Origin: Candidatus Coproplasma stercoravium
GTDB taxonomy: Bacteria > Bacillota > Clostridia > Christensenellales > Borkfalkiaceae
Assembly (NCBI GenBank): GCA_018713165.1
Contig: DVFR01000038.1
Span: 1 to 42,680, forward strand
DNA: 42,680 nucleotides
Direction of reading: 5' to 3'
Both the position numbers and the translations under genes were made by a program. Below are positions 23,338 to 32,586 of the stretch, in pieces. Every line of letters starts with the position of its first letter. Within the stretch, counting starts at the first letter, position 1. Under the pieces are notes generated by a model that had not been told where the DNA came from, searched no databases, and saw only the letters and a list, made by a program, of their open reading frames with translations.

Positions 23338-24054
23338 ATGCGTAAAAATGGTTCAAGGATAATTTCATTCGGCAGATACCGTGCCACAGACTTATTGCTG
23401 TTTGCCATAATACTTACCGCGTTCGACCTTATAAGTTTCTTTGCGTTCAACGAGTGGTTTGCCACCGATTCGAGCAGATATATCTTTTCCATAGCCATTC
23501 CCGTCGCTCTGATAGTGATGGTGAGGTGGAACTGGTACGGAATGTTCTACGCCGTGTTCGACGGCTTGCTGTACTGCATACTGATGCTTGCCACGGGGCG
23601 CATGGAAGGGCTTGACACGCTGCAGATATTCCTCGTATACGGCATAGGCAACGCGTTTGTGGGGCTTGCATACCTCATGGTAAAGTTTATGGGGTGCAGG
23701 CGCATAGCGGCGAAATGGTATTTCACCGCTTTATATATGGTTTGCGGCTGGGTTGCCGTATATCTCGGCAGGTCGGCGATAAGCATATGTTTCGGCGTTT
23801 CCGCCTCAGGCGCGTTTCTCAGCTTCCTCAGCGCTACCGACCTTCTGTCGCTCGGCATCGGCATAGTCATTCTGCTCGTGATGCGCAAGCTCGACGGAAT
23901 GATGGAGAGGCAGAAAGATTACCTTCTCCGCCTCGACAAAGAGCGCAGGGACAAGCTCAAGGCCGACACGTTCGGCGACGAGCCTGTAGAGATAGACGAG
24001 GAAGCGCTCAAATCGCTCAACAAAAAGGGCGACGACATGTTCGGCGGCAAATAG
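23338..24054 (+). CDS. S-component-like integral membrane protein
   Basis: A 238-residue membrane protein with about six hydrophobic helices between residues 17 and 182, followed by a charged cytoplasmic tail of about 50 residues. The general build (short N-terminus, six helices, aromatic-rich loops) resembles substrate-binding S components of ECF transporters, but I see no diagnostic motif and no ECF ATPases or T component nearby. The good promoter at 23246 lies upstream; no clear ribosome site precedes the ATG, so the exact start is less sure. It sits directly before the two sugar permeases, with 333 bp between, and may supply an added substrate or regulatory role. Function is inference. 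Confidence 0.6.
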   Translation: MRKNGSRIISFGRYRATDLLLFAIILTAFDLISFFAFNEWFATDSSRYIFSIAIPVALIVMVRWNWYGMFYAVFDGLLYCILMLATGRMEGLDTLQIFLVYGIGNAFVGLAYLMVKFMGCRRIAAKWYFTALYMVCGWVAVYLGRSAISICFGVSASGAFLSFLSATDLLSLGIGIVILLVMRKLDGMMERQKDYLLRLDKERRDKLKADTFGDEPVEIDEEALKSLNKKGDDMFGGK

Positions 24055-24387
24055 AGAGTGCGGGAGGAATTCCCCGCGCGGCATAATTTCAAGGGCGGCA
24101 GCGCATAAGCGCCTTTGCAATTTTTTAAAGATAATAAACCGGCTATATTATATATTGTCAATCGCAGCTCATTCTGCCTTCGTGGCGTAGAAGCTGCGGA
24201 AGCGGCAGACGTTTCCCCGGGCAAACGGGGCAGCTCCTCCGTAGCTCCGCGGCGAAAGCGCCTTTCCGTGCCGCAAGGCGCGGAGGGCAATGGGGGAAAA
24301 CCGTTAAAACCGCTTGACACGAGGCGGGGCGGAAGAACTGTAGATATAAAATATTCACTTAAAAATTTAAGTGGTATGGAGGGATTT
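24055..24387. other. Gene-free stretch before the permease genes
   Basis: No protein start with a ribosome site precedes 24388 in this stretch, although the permease frame is open from 24115. It holds a short GCGC hairpin followed by six T (about 24101-24126), a possible end for the preceding gene, and several GC-rich inverted repeats such as CGCAGCT with AGCTGCG (24164-24198). These could form a structured 5' leader. No known riboswitch was recognised. Confidence 0.45.
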
Positions 24388-25467
24388 ATGTTCAAACTCA
24401 AATGCGACGATTTCCTTACTTACGACGAAGAGAGCGGCACATATTCCGTCGCTCCCGACCAGCAGGTAAGGGATGAAGTCGAAAAGACGCGTTGGAAAGA
24501 GATTGCCTTCAAGCTTCTTACCGACTGGCGTCTGTACCTGATGCTCGTACCGATGCTTTTCGTGTACATCTTTTGGCGCTATATGCCTATGTACGAGCTC
24601 ATCGGCGTGTTCAAGGATTCGGTTACGTCTCCTACGTCGAGTGCGGCAGACGGCAACTGGTACGGCTTCAAGAACTTCATCGACGTGTTCACCTACAGTT
24701 CGTACTCGGAAGACTTCTGGATGGCGTTCAGAAATACGTTCATCCTGGCCTTCTACGGGTTGCTGTTCGGCTTCCCGTTCCCCATTATACTCGCGCTGTT
24801 CTTCAACGAAATCCGTTCGAACATCGTGCGCAGTATAGCTCAGGTATGCGTATATCTGCCTAAGTTCATGTCGATAGTCGTTATCACGACGCTCGCAATC
24901 TCGCTTTTCGGTGGCAAGAGCGAAAACGGCGTAATTTCGCAGTTGCTCATAAGCATATGCGGCGACGATTCGTCGATTGCCCAAGCGGCGACCAACGGCC
25001 TTGTATACAGCGCCAGATATTTCAGGGCGATTTACATCGTTACAGACCTCTGGGAGCATGCGGGCTACGACAGTATCGTATTCTTTGCCGCAATCATAGC
25101 CGTTTCGCCCACTTCGTACGAGGCTGCGCAGATAGACGGCGCGGGCAAGATGCAGCAGATGAGATACATAGTTATCCCCAGCATACTCTCCACCGTTGTT
25201 ATAATGCTTATAATGAAGATAGGTTCGCTCCTCAACGTATCTTACGAAAAGATATTCCTCTTCGTAAATGCGGGTAATTCGAACACCTATCAGGCAAACA
25301 GCGAGTCGGCTCTCGTGGTTTCAATATGGGCAAACGGTCTGTCGAATTCGAATAATACATTGTCGGTATCGATGGCGGGCGAAATGACGAACAACCTCAT
25401 CGGTATGCTCCTCGTTATCGGTTCGAATATAATAAGCCGTAAAGCGACCGACGTTTCGCTGTATTAA
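24388..25467 (+). CDS. Sugar ABC transporter permease, LplB type
   Basis: First membrane subunit of a CUT1-class oligosaccharide importer, about 359 residues with six helices. The cytoplasmic EAA loop that docks the ATPase is seen as YEAAQIDGAGKMQQ near residues 245-258. The N-terminal 45 residues are hydrophilic. Two in-frame ATGs, 24376 and 24388, lie close together; GGAGGG at 24378-24383 lies between them, so 24388 is preferred. LplB-type permeases usually transport large plant or pectin-derived oligosaccharides. It is followed after 15 nt by the second permease gene, and then by the binding protein. Confidence 0.9.
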   Translation: MFKLKCDDFLTYDEESGTYSVAPDQQVRDEVEKTRWKEIAFKLLTDWRLYLMLVPMLFVYIFWRYMPMYELIGVFKDSVTSPTSSAADGNWYGFKNFIDVFTYSSYSEDFWMAFRNTFILAFYGLLFGFPFPIILALFFNEIRSNIVRSIAQVCVYLPKFMSIVVITTLAISLFGGKSENGVISQLLISICGDDSSIAQAATNGLVYSARYFRAIYIVTDLWEHAGYDSIVFFAAIIAVSPTSYEAAQIDGAGKMQQMRYIVIPSILSTVVIMLIMKIGSLLNVSYEKIFLFVNAGNSNTYQANSESALVVSIWANGLSNSNNTLSVSMAGEMTNNLIGMLLVIGSNIISRKATDVSLY

Positions 25468-25482
25468 GGAGGGAAATAAGCT

Positions 25483-26442
25483 ATGAAACGCAAAATGGAA
25501 GTATCAGAGCTGATATTCAAAATAGTAGCCTATTTCTTTCTCATAGTATTCGCCCTGATGTGCGTGTACCCTTTCCTGTATGCGATAGGTTCGGCATTCA
25601 GCTCTCAGGCGGCGAATGAGGCGGGCGATGTTATCCTGTGGCCGGTAGAGCCGCAGACGGCTGCGTTTGTTTACGTTATGACTAACGCACAGTTCTGGAT
25701 AGCTTACGCCAATACTTTGTTCACGACTATAATAGGTACTGCATGGAGCTTGTTCTACAGCATCCTCGGTGCATATGCGCTCTCTAAAAAGCGCATAATG
25801 GGCAGACACGGCTGGAACTTCTTCCTCGTGTTCACAATGTGGTTCAACGCGGGCGTCGTTGCTACCTACCTCAACTATCAGGCAACGGGCGAAGTTTTTG
25901 CAACATTGTTTGCCGGCAGCACGAATATGTTCGAAATAGACCTTAAATGGCTCGTCGTTATTGCAATGGGCATGAACGCTACAAACATAATTCTCCTCAG
26001 AAACGCATTCGAAGGCGTTCCCGCGGAGATAGAGGAAGCGGCGAGAATCGACGGCGCTACCGAAATGCAGGTTCTCACCAAAGTATACCTTCCCATGAGC
26101 AAGGCGACCATTGCAACCGTTGCATTGTTCTTCGGTATATCCCGCTGGAACGGCTACTTCTGGGCGCAGAAAGTAATGGGCACGAGTACCAGCCTTGACG
26201 GCGGCGGTCAGCCGTATTCATGGCCCGTACAGGTATATATAAGAGATTTCATTAATAAATATACCAGCCTTGTTACTACCTACGACCCCGACACGAATAA
26301 GATATTCGACGATGAGGTTGTTTCCCGTAACGGCGTAGTTTATTCGATGGTAATTTGTTCGGTTATCCCCATCCTCATTATTTATCCTTTCATTCAGAAA
26401 TATTTTGCGAAAGGCGTAAATATGGGCGGTGTAAAGGAGTAA
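25483..26442 (+). CDS. Sugar ABC transporter permease, YtcP/LplC type
   Basis: Second membrane subunit of the importer, 319 residues, six helices. The EAA loop is EEAARIDGATEMQ near residues 182-194, and a long periplasm-facing segment of about 70 residues (roughly 220-285) lies between the last helices. GGAGGG precedes the ATG by about 8 nt. It pairs with the LplB-type permease just upstream to form the channel. The stop is followed by two stem-loops and then the binding-protein gene. Confidence 0.9.
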   Translation: MKRKMEVSELIFKIVAYFFLIVFALMCVYPFLYAIGSAFSSQAANEAGDVILWPVEPQTAAFVYVMTNAQFWIAYANTLFTTIIGTAWSLFYSILGAYALSKKRIMGRHGWNFFLVFTMWFNAGVVATYLNYQATGEVFATLFAGSTNMFEIDLKWLVVIAMGMNATNIILLRNAFEGVPAEIEEAARIDGATEMQVLTKVYLPMSKATIATVALFFGISRWNGYFWAQKVMGTSTSLDGGGQPYSWPVQVYIRDFINKYTSLVTTYDPDTNKIFDDEVVSRNGVVYSMVICSVIPILIIYPFIQKYFAKGVNMGGVKE

Positions 26443-26465
26443 TCGCATTATCGACAGGCTGTGTT

Positions 26466-26539
26466 TTCGGGAAATTTCCCGAAGCGTATAAAAGTTTAAA
26501 TAATTGAATATAAACCTAAACGGTTTCTCGGGTTTATAT
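26466..26539 (+). promoter_or_regulatory. Two stem-loops between permease and binding-protein genes
   Basis: A perfect 18-bp palindrome (26466-26483) and a 9-bp hairpin (26508-26516 with 26531-26539) fill the 123-bp gap. Neither is followed by a T run long enough for efficient termination. They may mark an RNA cleavage site or protect the 5' end of the binding-protein message. Confidence 0.55.
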
Positions 26540-26565
26540 ATTTTAAAAATTATAAGGAGAAAAGT

Positions 26566-29316
26566 ATGAGTAAAACCAAAAAAATTGCAACAGCAGTCAT
26601 AAGCGTTGTAATGGCAGCCACAATGTGCGCTTCCCTTGCCGCTTGCGGACCGAAAGTGCCTGACTTGAATCCAAGCCAGACTAAGCTTGACGTCAGCGTA
26701 GACGAAAATGGTGCATTGTCTTTCACAGAAGGCACTAACCTTAACATGAACACCGGTTACAACGGCGCGTACGGACATATCGCCTATACCGCTACGCAGG
26801 TAGGCAATCCTTTCTATATGGCGGGCAATACCTATACAACTGGTAGCATGAAACCTGCATGGCAGGCGCTTGAAGATGAGCTCGGAGTAAGCTTTACAAA
26901 CGTATTTACGCAGAAGTCGGCAACCGAGCAGATTCAGCAGGTACCTGACTATCCTCGTTTCGACATGATTACCGGTCAGGCCGACACCATAGTTCAGTAC
27001 GCTACCGCTGATAACGACCTTTACATTGACCTTTCGCTCTATCTCGACCAGATGCCCAACTATAAGGCATTCCTAGAAGAGAATCCCCTCGTAATGCTCT
27101 CCATTACGTCCGATACCGAAACAGGTGCTATGTACTATGCGCCTTATTTCGACGGTAACGACGATATAGAGAAGTACGAGATAGCCAACCAGCACTGGGT
27201 TGAATACCTTCTCGACAGCACTTCCGCAGGCGACAGCACTACTTTCGCTTCTGCGGTAAGCTCAAGAAAAACGGGTACCATCAGCAGCGACACTATCCGT
27301 GGTGACGTAGGCAACGGTACAGAAGCTTCGTATACGTCATTTATGGGCACTACCGGTAGTTGGTGGGTTGAAACCACCGACGTTGACGCGAGCGACCTCG
27401 ACGCGGACGGCACGCTCAAAGACGGCGTAAGCACGGCGAATACTGTCAAGGTTGTAGTTAATTACGACGATGCTCTTGCAGACGCCAACGACGAAAGCAC
27501 CGCTCTCGGCGCTGCCGTAGCGGCTGCGGGCGTAACGACTGACCTCACCAGCGGCAATATCGTAGATATTCAGAATGCTGCCATCAATGCTACCGACGGC
27601 GCAGTGACCGGCGCACAGCTCCTCAATATTCTCCGCGAATATATAAAGGTTGCTTACCAGACCGAAAGTGGTGCGCAGTTCTACAATACGCTTTCCGACG
27701 TATTCAACGGATACAATGCGGCTTGGGACGTTGACCTTCTCGTTGCGTTCTCACGTTGCCTCATTACTAATACGAGCATGCTTAACACAAGCACTCCTTC
27801 CGAGGATATTTATGCTATAATGGGCAGGCAGTACACCACCCAGCGTATGAACGACCTCACTTCGCTTGCCGGTGAATTGTTCGGCGTTCGCGGTCTTGCT
27901 CCCCGTTATCAGTACACCTATATTGACAGCGAAGGCGTAATGCAGGATGCCCGTAACGAAGTAGGCATGTGGGAAGCTCTCGATAAGATGAACGAGATGG
28001 TAGAGGAGGGTCTCCTCTATACCGGTACCACTGCATCCGGCGGCAATACCTCTTATTATACCGCTAACCATGCAACTGGTTTTATGGTTTGGGACTATGT
28101 TCAGACCCAGACGGCCAACGGCGGTTATGCGAAGATGGGTGTTACAAGCCCTGCATATGCAGCGGAAATTACAGACGATTACAACTTCGCTCCCATAAGC
28201 ACCCCCGTTTCCAAGTGGAACGACGGCGATACGGCCGATACTGATTACGACTACACGGACGACGGTGAGAAGTATATGCGCTTCACCGAATCCTGGCGTT
28301 CGGTTAAGAACACCGGCTTCTGCCTTCCCTATGCAAACTATGAAGGCAAACCCGAAAAGCTTTCTGCAGCTCTCGCGGTTATCGACTATATGTTCTCCAA
28401 CGACGGTCAGTATCTCATGACTTACGGTCCTATGTCGAGCAGCAATAGCTACAATGAAGCAGACAGCTCAACGACGACAGACGGTTTCTGGTATGCGACC
28501 GAAGTTACCAATGTAAATGTTGAGGATGTCGGCGTTCTCGTTGAAGGTTCCGACCAGTACACGGTAAAGCCTGAAAATGCTCAGGATTACTTCATTTATA
28601 AAAATAAGGTTTATACCGGCACGTATTATAACGGCGAACAGGGTCCTACCCTTACAACCGCTATGTTGCAGCTCTATTTCGGAAATGCCGTAACTTGGAC
28701 CAATGCTCCTTCTGGTAGCAGTACTGTTCGGCTCGCAAAGGGCGAAACGTCAGGCTTCACCATCAATGGTGCAAACTATGTAACGTCTTACACGAACTTC
28801 GCGCGCGGCGTCATTGGTTCGGCACTTCCTCTTTGCAACAAGCTCCAGTCGTTTGAGTATCAGTGCACTGCCGATATCGGTATCATCGGCGCGGACAAAG
28901 TTGCTGCTAACCTTGTAAACGGCACTATAAGCCACGTTTACCTTCAGGTTAACAATGCAAAGGATAACTACTGGTACACCATAAGTCCTACGACGCTTCC
29001 TTATGCAAGCGATATTTCTTCTGCAATATCTTCCGACTTTGCAGATAATGACAGCAACCTTTTCTCGACTGACTCCAAAGCAACCGATAACATTCTTATC
29101 GACGTTATCCGTTTTGGTCTCGATGGTTCCGGCAAGTGCTCCGGCTATGATATGACCGGTACGCAGCTTCCTACCTCTGCCGCAGATATGGTTACTCTTA
29201 TCAATAATACCTACGGTACCATAACCAACGGTGTAGGCGGCATGGACAGGTATGAAGGCTATATGCAGACAGCATGGAGTGACCTCAAGGATTACTACGA
29301 CAACTATATCGCTTAA
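26566..29316 (+). CDS. Very large extracellular solute-binding lipoprotein
   Basis: Lipid-anchored binding subunit of the importer. The signal peptide ends in lipobox LAAC with Cys27 as the anchor residue. At 916 residues it is almost twice the usual LplA-type size (about 500). Segments like YDMITGQADTIVQYA, NEMVEEGLLYTG and DYMFSNDGQYLMTYGPM match extracellular solute-binding proteins of this group, while the region about 200-330 is rich in Ser, Thr, Asp and Ala and looks like inserted material. GGAGAAAAG precedes the ATG. It is flanked by stem-loops on both sides, which may raise its expression over the membrane subunits. Its ligand is probably a pectin oligomer by context only. Confidence 0.88.
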   Translation: MSKTKKIATAVISVVMAATMCASLAACGPKVPDLNPSQTKLDVSVDENGALSFTEGTNLNMNTGYNGAYGHIAYTATQVGNPFYMAGNTYTTGSMKPAWQALEDELGVSFTNVFTQKSATEQIQQVPDYPRFDMITGQADTIVQYATADNDLYIDLSLYLDQMPNYKAFLEENPLVMLSITSDTETGAMYYAPYFDGNDDIEKYEIANQHWVEYLLDSTSAGDSTTFASAVSSRKTGTISSDTIRGDVGNGTEASYTSFMGTTGSWWVETTDVDASDLDADGTLKDGVSTANTVKVVVNYDDALADANDESTALGAAVAAAGVTTDLTSGNIVDIQNAAINATDGAVTGAQLLNILREYIKVAYQTESGAQFYNTLSDVFNGYNAAWDVDLLVAFSRCLITNTSMLNTSTPSEDIYAIMGRQYTTQRMNDLTSLAGELFGVRGLAPRYQYTYIDSEGVMQDARNEVGMWEALDKMNEMVEEGLLYTGTTASGGNTSYYTANHATGFMVWDYVQTQTANGGYAKMGVTSPAYAAEITDDYNFAPISTPVSKWNDGDTADTDYDYTDDGEKYMRFTESWRSVKNTGFCLPYANYEGKPEKLSAALAVIDYMFSNDGQYLMTYGPMSSSNSYNEADSSTTTDGFWYATEVTNVNVEDVGVLVEGSDQYTVKPENAQDYFIYKNKVYTGTYYNGEQGPTLTTAMLQLYFGNAVTWTNAPSGSSTVRLAKGETSGFTINGANYVTSYTNFARGVIGSALPLCNKLQSFEYQCTADIGIIGADKVAANLVNGTISHVYLQVNNAKDNYWYTISPTTLPYASDISSAISSDFADNDSNLFSTDSKATDNILIDVIRFGLDGSGKCSGYDMTGTQLPTSAADMVTLINNTYGTITNGVGGMDRYEGYMQTAWSDLKDYYDNYIA

Positions 29317-29365
29317 TTGCGACTAGTCAAATTTATCGTAAAAAAATAACTTAAAGTTTGTTTGT

Positions 29366-29391
29366 CCGCGCCCGCTTGCGGGCGGGCGCGG
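29366..29391 (+). promoter_or_regulatory. Stem-loop after the binding-protein gene
   Basis: A very stable 9-bp GC stem (29366-29374 with 29383-29391) without a T run. It may stabilise the binding-protein message or partly reduce read-through, giving lower expression of the following membrane-protein genes. Confidence 0.6.
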
Positions 29392-29417
29392 GGAAACTGA
29401 CTATTTGGGGAAATGAT

Positions 29418-30035
29418 ATGAAAACTCAAATGCGGTTTCAAAAAATACTTGCGTTGCTTACACTCATTTTGAGCGCAATAACCATTGTATTTGCTTTCGG
29501 TTTTTTCACCGGCGATTTGGCAACACTCTCCAAAATAGTTACGACGCGTGCGTTTATGCGCGGCTACAGTGAGGCAGAGCAAACTGCGATGCTTAATACA
29601 TACTATAGCGCTTTAAGCATAAACGATTTGCTTATGTGGCTGGGTATAATCTTCCTTCTTGTTGTAGTGTTCATATACATAACAGCTTCTCAGAAGAGGC
29701 GTAACTATTACAAAACAAATTACATTGCCGTTATATTGGCGGCGGCTTACGCGGCAGTTTTTGCAATAATAGGGATTGCCGTGATAAGTTCTGTTCTTGT
29801 ATCTTTGAACGCAAGCGTAACGGCAGATATATGGCAGGCATACAAAGAATATAACGATTCAAACGGGCTTAACAATTATATGCATACTCCGGTAATGTTT
29901 TATATCGGGTATGTTGTGTTTGCGATTGTGCTCGTTGACGCGCTTGCCTGGGTTTATAACTTAATTTGGAAAATGAAGCTGATGAAGGGAGAGAAAGCCC
30001 TTCTCGAAGCAGGCCTCAAAAAGGAGGTGGCTTAA
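29418..30035 (+). CDS. Four-helix membrane protein I of the ABC cluster
   Basis: Unknown family. About 205 residues with four predicted membrane helices (near residues 10-30, 71-92, 102-127 and 156-182), extracellular loops of about 40 and 28 residues, and a positively charged cytoplasmic tail. The frame opens upstream at 29358, but the ATG at 29418 starts just before the first helix and gives a natural N-terminus; the ribosome site (GGGGAAA) is weak. The next gene begins immediately after the stop. Its position between the binding protein and the ATPase suggests a part in this transporter, but no function can be assigned. Confidence 0.7.
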   Translation: MKTQMRFQKILALLTLILSAITIVFAFGFFTGDLATLSKIVTTRAFMRGYSEAEQTAMLNTYYSALSINDLLMWLGIIFLLVVVFIYITASQKRRNYYKTNYIAVILAAAYAAVFAIIGIAVISSVLVSLNASVTADIWQAYKEYNDSNGLNNYMHTPVMFYIGYVVFAIVLVDALAWVYNLIWKMKLMKGEKALLEAGLKKEVA

Positions 30036-30668
30036 ATGTTGGATTTAAGTAAACTCTTCGGTATCAAGCAGGATATGGATAGCAAATCTGTTATCCATAT
30101 AGACGTATACCGCTATAAGCGCAACAAACTTGCTTCCGGTCTGGCACTTTTGGCCCTCGTTTTCGAGTGTTTATACTTCATGCTTTTTTATAGTTTGCGC
30201 GTATCGCAATATTATACGGCGCTGATAGGGTTCGATATTGTATTAAATCTTGCCGTATTGCTTATTGTTTTCTTATCGTCCGAAGGCGTAAAAGGATACA
30301 ATAAAAAATACTGCATTCCGTTGCTTGTTATAGCTGTTATTCAGATTGCACGCATATTTTTGTATCCTATGGATATAGCAGCTCAGGGTGGTATTATCAC
30401 TGATGGTGCGTACGATATGGCGTCATGGTCTGCATGGTATTTTGGTACTGCTCTTTCTTCCGGTGCTACAAGTGCTATTCTTATTATTTATCTTGTTGCA
30501 TCGGCTGCATGCCTTGTTGCTTCTGCAATCTTTGGTTACATCCGTGCAACTCAGCTTGAAATTTTCATCAAAAAACTTCAAGACGGCACTATCTCGGTAG
30601 ACGAATCTCTCGCCGAACTCGACAGAGAAGAGAAGGCGGCCATGAATACGGAGGTTACAAATGCCTGA
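30036..30668 (+). CDS. Four-helix membrane protein II of the ABC cluster
   Basis: Unknown family. It has 210 residues: a cytoplasmic N-terminus of about 33 residues, four helices (near 34-54, 61-87, 93-113 and 141-172) and a cytoplasmic tail carrying a KLQDGTISVDESLAELDREEKA segment. The start codon follows the stop of protein I with no gap, and AAAAGGAGG lies inside the end of that gene. Its last 8 bp overlap the ATPase gene, so its translation is tied to the ATPase. The topology matches proteins I, III and IV (both ends inside) although the sequences differ. Confidence 0.72.
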   Translation: MLDLSKLFGIKQDMDSKSVIHIDVYRYKRNKLASGLALLALVFECLYFMLFYSLRVSQYYTALIGFDIVLNLAVLLIVFLSSEGVKGYNKKYCIPLLVIAVIQIARIFLYPMDIAAQGGIITDGAYDMASWSAWYFGTALSSGATSAILIIYLVASAACLVASAIFGYIRATQLEIFIKKLQDGTISVDESLAELDREEKAAMNTEVTNA

Positions 30669-31728
30669 AGTTAATTTAAGACATTTAGATAAGATATATG
30701 ACGGCGGAGTTCAGGCCGTGTATGACTTTGATATGGACATACACGACGGCGAATTCATCGTACTCGTAGGTCCCTCCGGTTGCGGAAAGTCGACCACGCT
30801 CCGCATGGTGGCCGGACTTGAAGATATTTCAAACGGCCAGCTCATAATCGACGGCAAAGACTGCACGCGTATGCCTCCCAAAGACAGGGACATAGCGATG
30901 GTTTTCCAGAACTATGCTCTGTACGGCCACATGACGATTTATGAAAACATGGCTTTCTCGCTCACGCTGAGGAAAGAGAATAAGGATATTATCCACCGTA
31001 AAGTTATGGCTGCTGCCGAAATCCTCGATTTGAAGACGCAGCTCAACAAAAAGCCGAGGCAGCTCTCCGGCGGTCAGCGCCAGCGTGTTGCCATGGGCCG
31101 TGCGATAGTCCGTAACCCCAAGGTATTCCTCTTCGACGAGCCTCTCTCCAACCTCGACGCGCAGCTCCGTGGTTCGATGAGAAGGGAGCTGATGCTTCTC
31201 CACAAAAAGCTCAATGCGACCATAATCTACGTTACCCACGACCAGACCGAGGCGCTTACCCTTGCCGACCGAATAGTCTGCATGTCGATGGGGCACGTTC
31301 AGCAGATAGGTAGACCTATTGAGCTCTATGAGCAGCCTGCGAATACGTTTGTTGCAACTTTCATAGGCCTTCCTCCTATGAATATGTTTGAAGGAAAGGT
31401 CGAAAATGGGAAGTTTGTATGCGACTTCTTTGATTATTCCCTCACTTCCGAGCAAATCGAACGTCTTAAAGATTATGAGGGCAAGGCCGTGATTCTCGGC
31501 GTTCGTCCCGAAAATATAGTTCGCGACGGTTCTATTCCTTTCAAGGTTGACAATAACGAAAACCTTGGAATGAATACGCTTGTTCACGGCAAGGTAGGCG
31601 GCAAAAAAATTGTCGTCTGCAAGTTTGCGGAGTGGTGTAATTATAAGTACGGCGATGAAATTTCTATAGGATTTGAGCCTGACAGGATGCATTTCTTCGA
31701 CGTTGAAACCACTAAGGCGATAAGGTGA
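30661..31728 (+). CDS. Second MsmX/UgpC-type ABC ATPase
   Basis: ATP-binding subunit of 355 residues. Walker A GPSGCGKST is at 37-45, signature LSGGQ at 135-139 and Walker B VFLFDEP at 155-161, with a C-terminal TOBE-like domain. It is clearly related to the ATPase at 14985 but not a recent copy. After the Q-loop it reads ALYGHMT, where such ATPases, including the one at 14985, normally read ALYPHxT; this part contacts the permease. It overlaps membrane protein II by 8 bp and is followed at 8 nt by protein III. It is the likely dedicated motor of this cluster. Confidence 0.9.
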   Translation: MPEVNLRHLDKIYDGGVQAVYDFDMDIHDGEFIVLVGPSGCGKSTTLRMVAGLEDISNGQLIIDGKDCTRMPPKDRDIAMVFQNYALYGHMTIYENMAFSLTLRKENKDIIHRKVMAAAEILDLKTQLNKKPRQLSGGQRQRVAMGRAIVRNPKVFLFDEPLSNLDAQLRGSMRRELMLLHKKLNATIIYVTHDQTEALTLADRIVCMSMGHVQQIGRPIELYEQPANTFVATFIGLPPMNMFEGKVENGKFVCDFFDYSLTSEQIERLKDYEGKAVILGVRPENIVRDGSIPFKVDNNENLGMNTLVHGKVGGKKIVVCKFAEWCNYKYGDEISIGFEPDRMHFFDVETTKAIR

Positions 31729-31736
31729 GGTGCAAT

Positions 31737-32342
31737 ATGGCAGAGAATGAAAACATGATTATAGAAGAGCCTAAGGAAAAGAAAGTTACCTGGGCGAAGT
31801 TTAAGGCAGGATTCAAAGAATGGGGACGTAAGCAGATTGTTAATCTAAAACGTCGTCCAAGCAATATAGCTTTTTTGTTTCTTATAATAACTTCGCTTAT
31901 ATTCATCCTGTCGCTTATGCCGATGTCTGAGGCGGTTTACCGTAAAACCACCACCTCGACATGGTCGGGTATCTGTCTGTTCGGCGGTACGCTATTTTCA
32001 ATTCTGATATTCGTAGCTTATATGAACTCTTTTCCTAAGAGGAAAAAGCCAAACATACCTATGCTTTGCGTAACAGGGTTATTTATTGCATTGCTGTTTC
32101 TTTTCGATATTGTTTTCTATGTTGAATTGAGCGGTATATTGGGCGCAGATGATACTCAGGCCTGCTACCAGACGACGTTGAATGTGCTCGTTACTCATAT
32201 GGTATTCCTCGGAATCACGGTTGTTCTTATGGCGACGATGCCACTTTACAAGAAGGCATTGCTCAAGATAAACACCAGGAAGGAAATCGAGTCGACGGTA
32301 AGCGAGATGAAGGGTTCAATCGACCTCGAGGACGCAGACTGA
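31737..32342 (+). CDS. Four-helix membrane protein III of the ABC cluster
   Basis: Unknown family, 201 residues. A charged, Lys- and Glu-rich cytoplasmic N-terminus of about 45 residues precedes four helices (near 48-72, 78-102, 112-137 and 150-175) and an acidic tail. The ATG at 31737 has GAGGTG 4 nt upstream, overlapping the ATPase stop; an earlier in-frame start at 31725 has no such site. It is the last gene before a double terminator (32368-32445). Together with the ATPase it should be made at a matched level. Confidence 0.7.
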   Translation: MAENENMIIEEPKEKKVTWAKFKAGFKEWGRKQIVNLKRRPSNIAFLFLIITSLIFILSLMPMSEAVYRKTTTSTWSGICLFGGTLFSILIFVAYMNSFPKRKKPNIPMLCVTGLFIALLFLFDIVFYVELSGILGADDTQACYQTTLNVLVTHMVFLGITVVLMATMPLYKKALLKINTRKEIESTVSEMKGSIDLEDAD

Positions 32343-32367
32343 TTGTAATCTGATTTGAATTTCAAAT

Positions 32368-32445
32368 AAAAATAACCGGCAAATTATTTTGTCGGTTATT
32401 TTTGAAAGAGGGATAAACTCCGCCCGCTTCGGGCGGGCGGAGTTT
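32368..32445 (+). terminator. Double terminator of the ABC cluster
   Basis: The first hairpin pairs 32368-32378 with 32393-32403 and ends in five T. The second is a GC-rich 12-bp stem, 32415-32426 with 32434-32445, ending in TTTA. Confidence 0.8.
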
Positions 32446-32586
32446 ATTTATAGCCGCCTTTGCCGTAAATAATTTTACGATAAAAGCCGCGGCTTCAGAA
32501 AATATGGAGGATTGTGCGGAAACGCGTTTGCGTTATCCGCCCGCTACGACCGGCGTAGCTCAGGCGGTTTTCCCGCTATTTTTCAG

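Noticed and set aside
23338-24054. Firm call as an ECF transporter S component
   Set aside because: Only the general helix pattern fits; no family motif, and no EcfA or EcfT gene is near, so it is given only as S-component-like.
24115-24387. N-terminal extension of the first permease
   Set aside because: The added 91 residues have no membrane or signal pattern and no ribosome site; GGAGGG immediately before 24388 supports the shorter protein.
14985-31728. The two MsmX-type ATPases as a recent duplication
   Set aside because: Their sequences differ throughout, including the coupling region and the C-terminal domain; only the common motifs agree.
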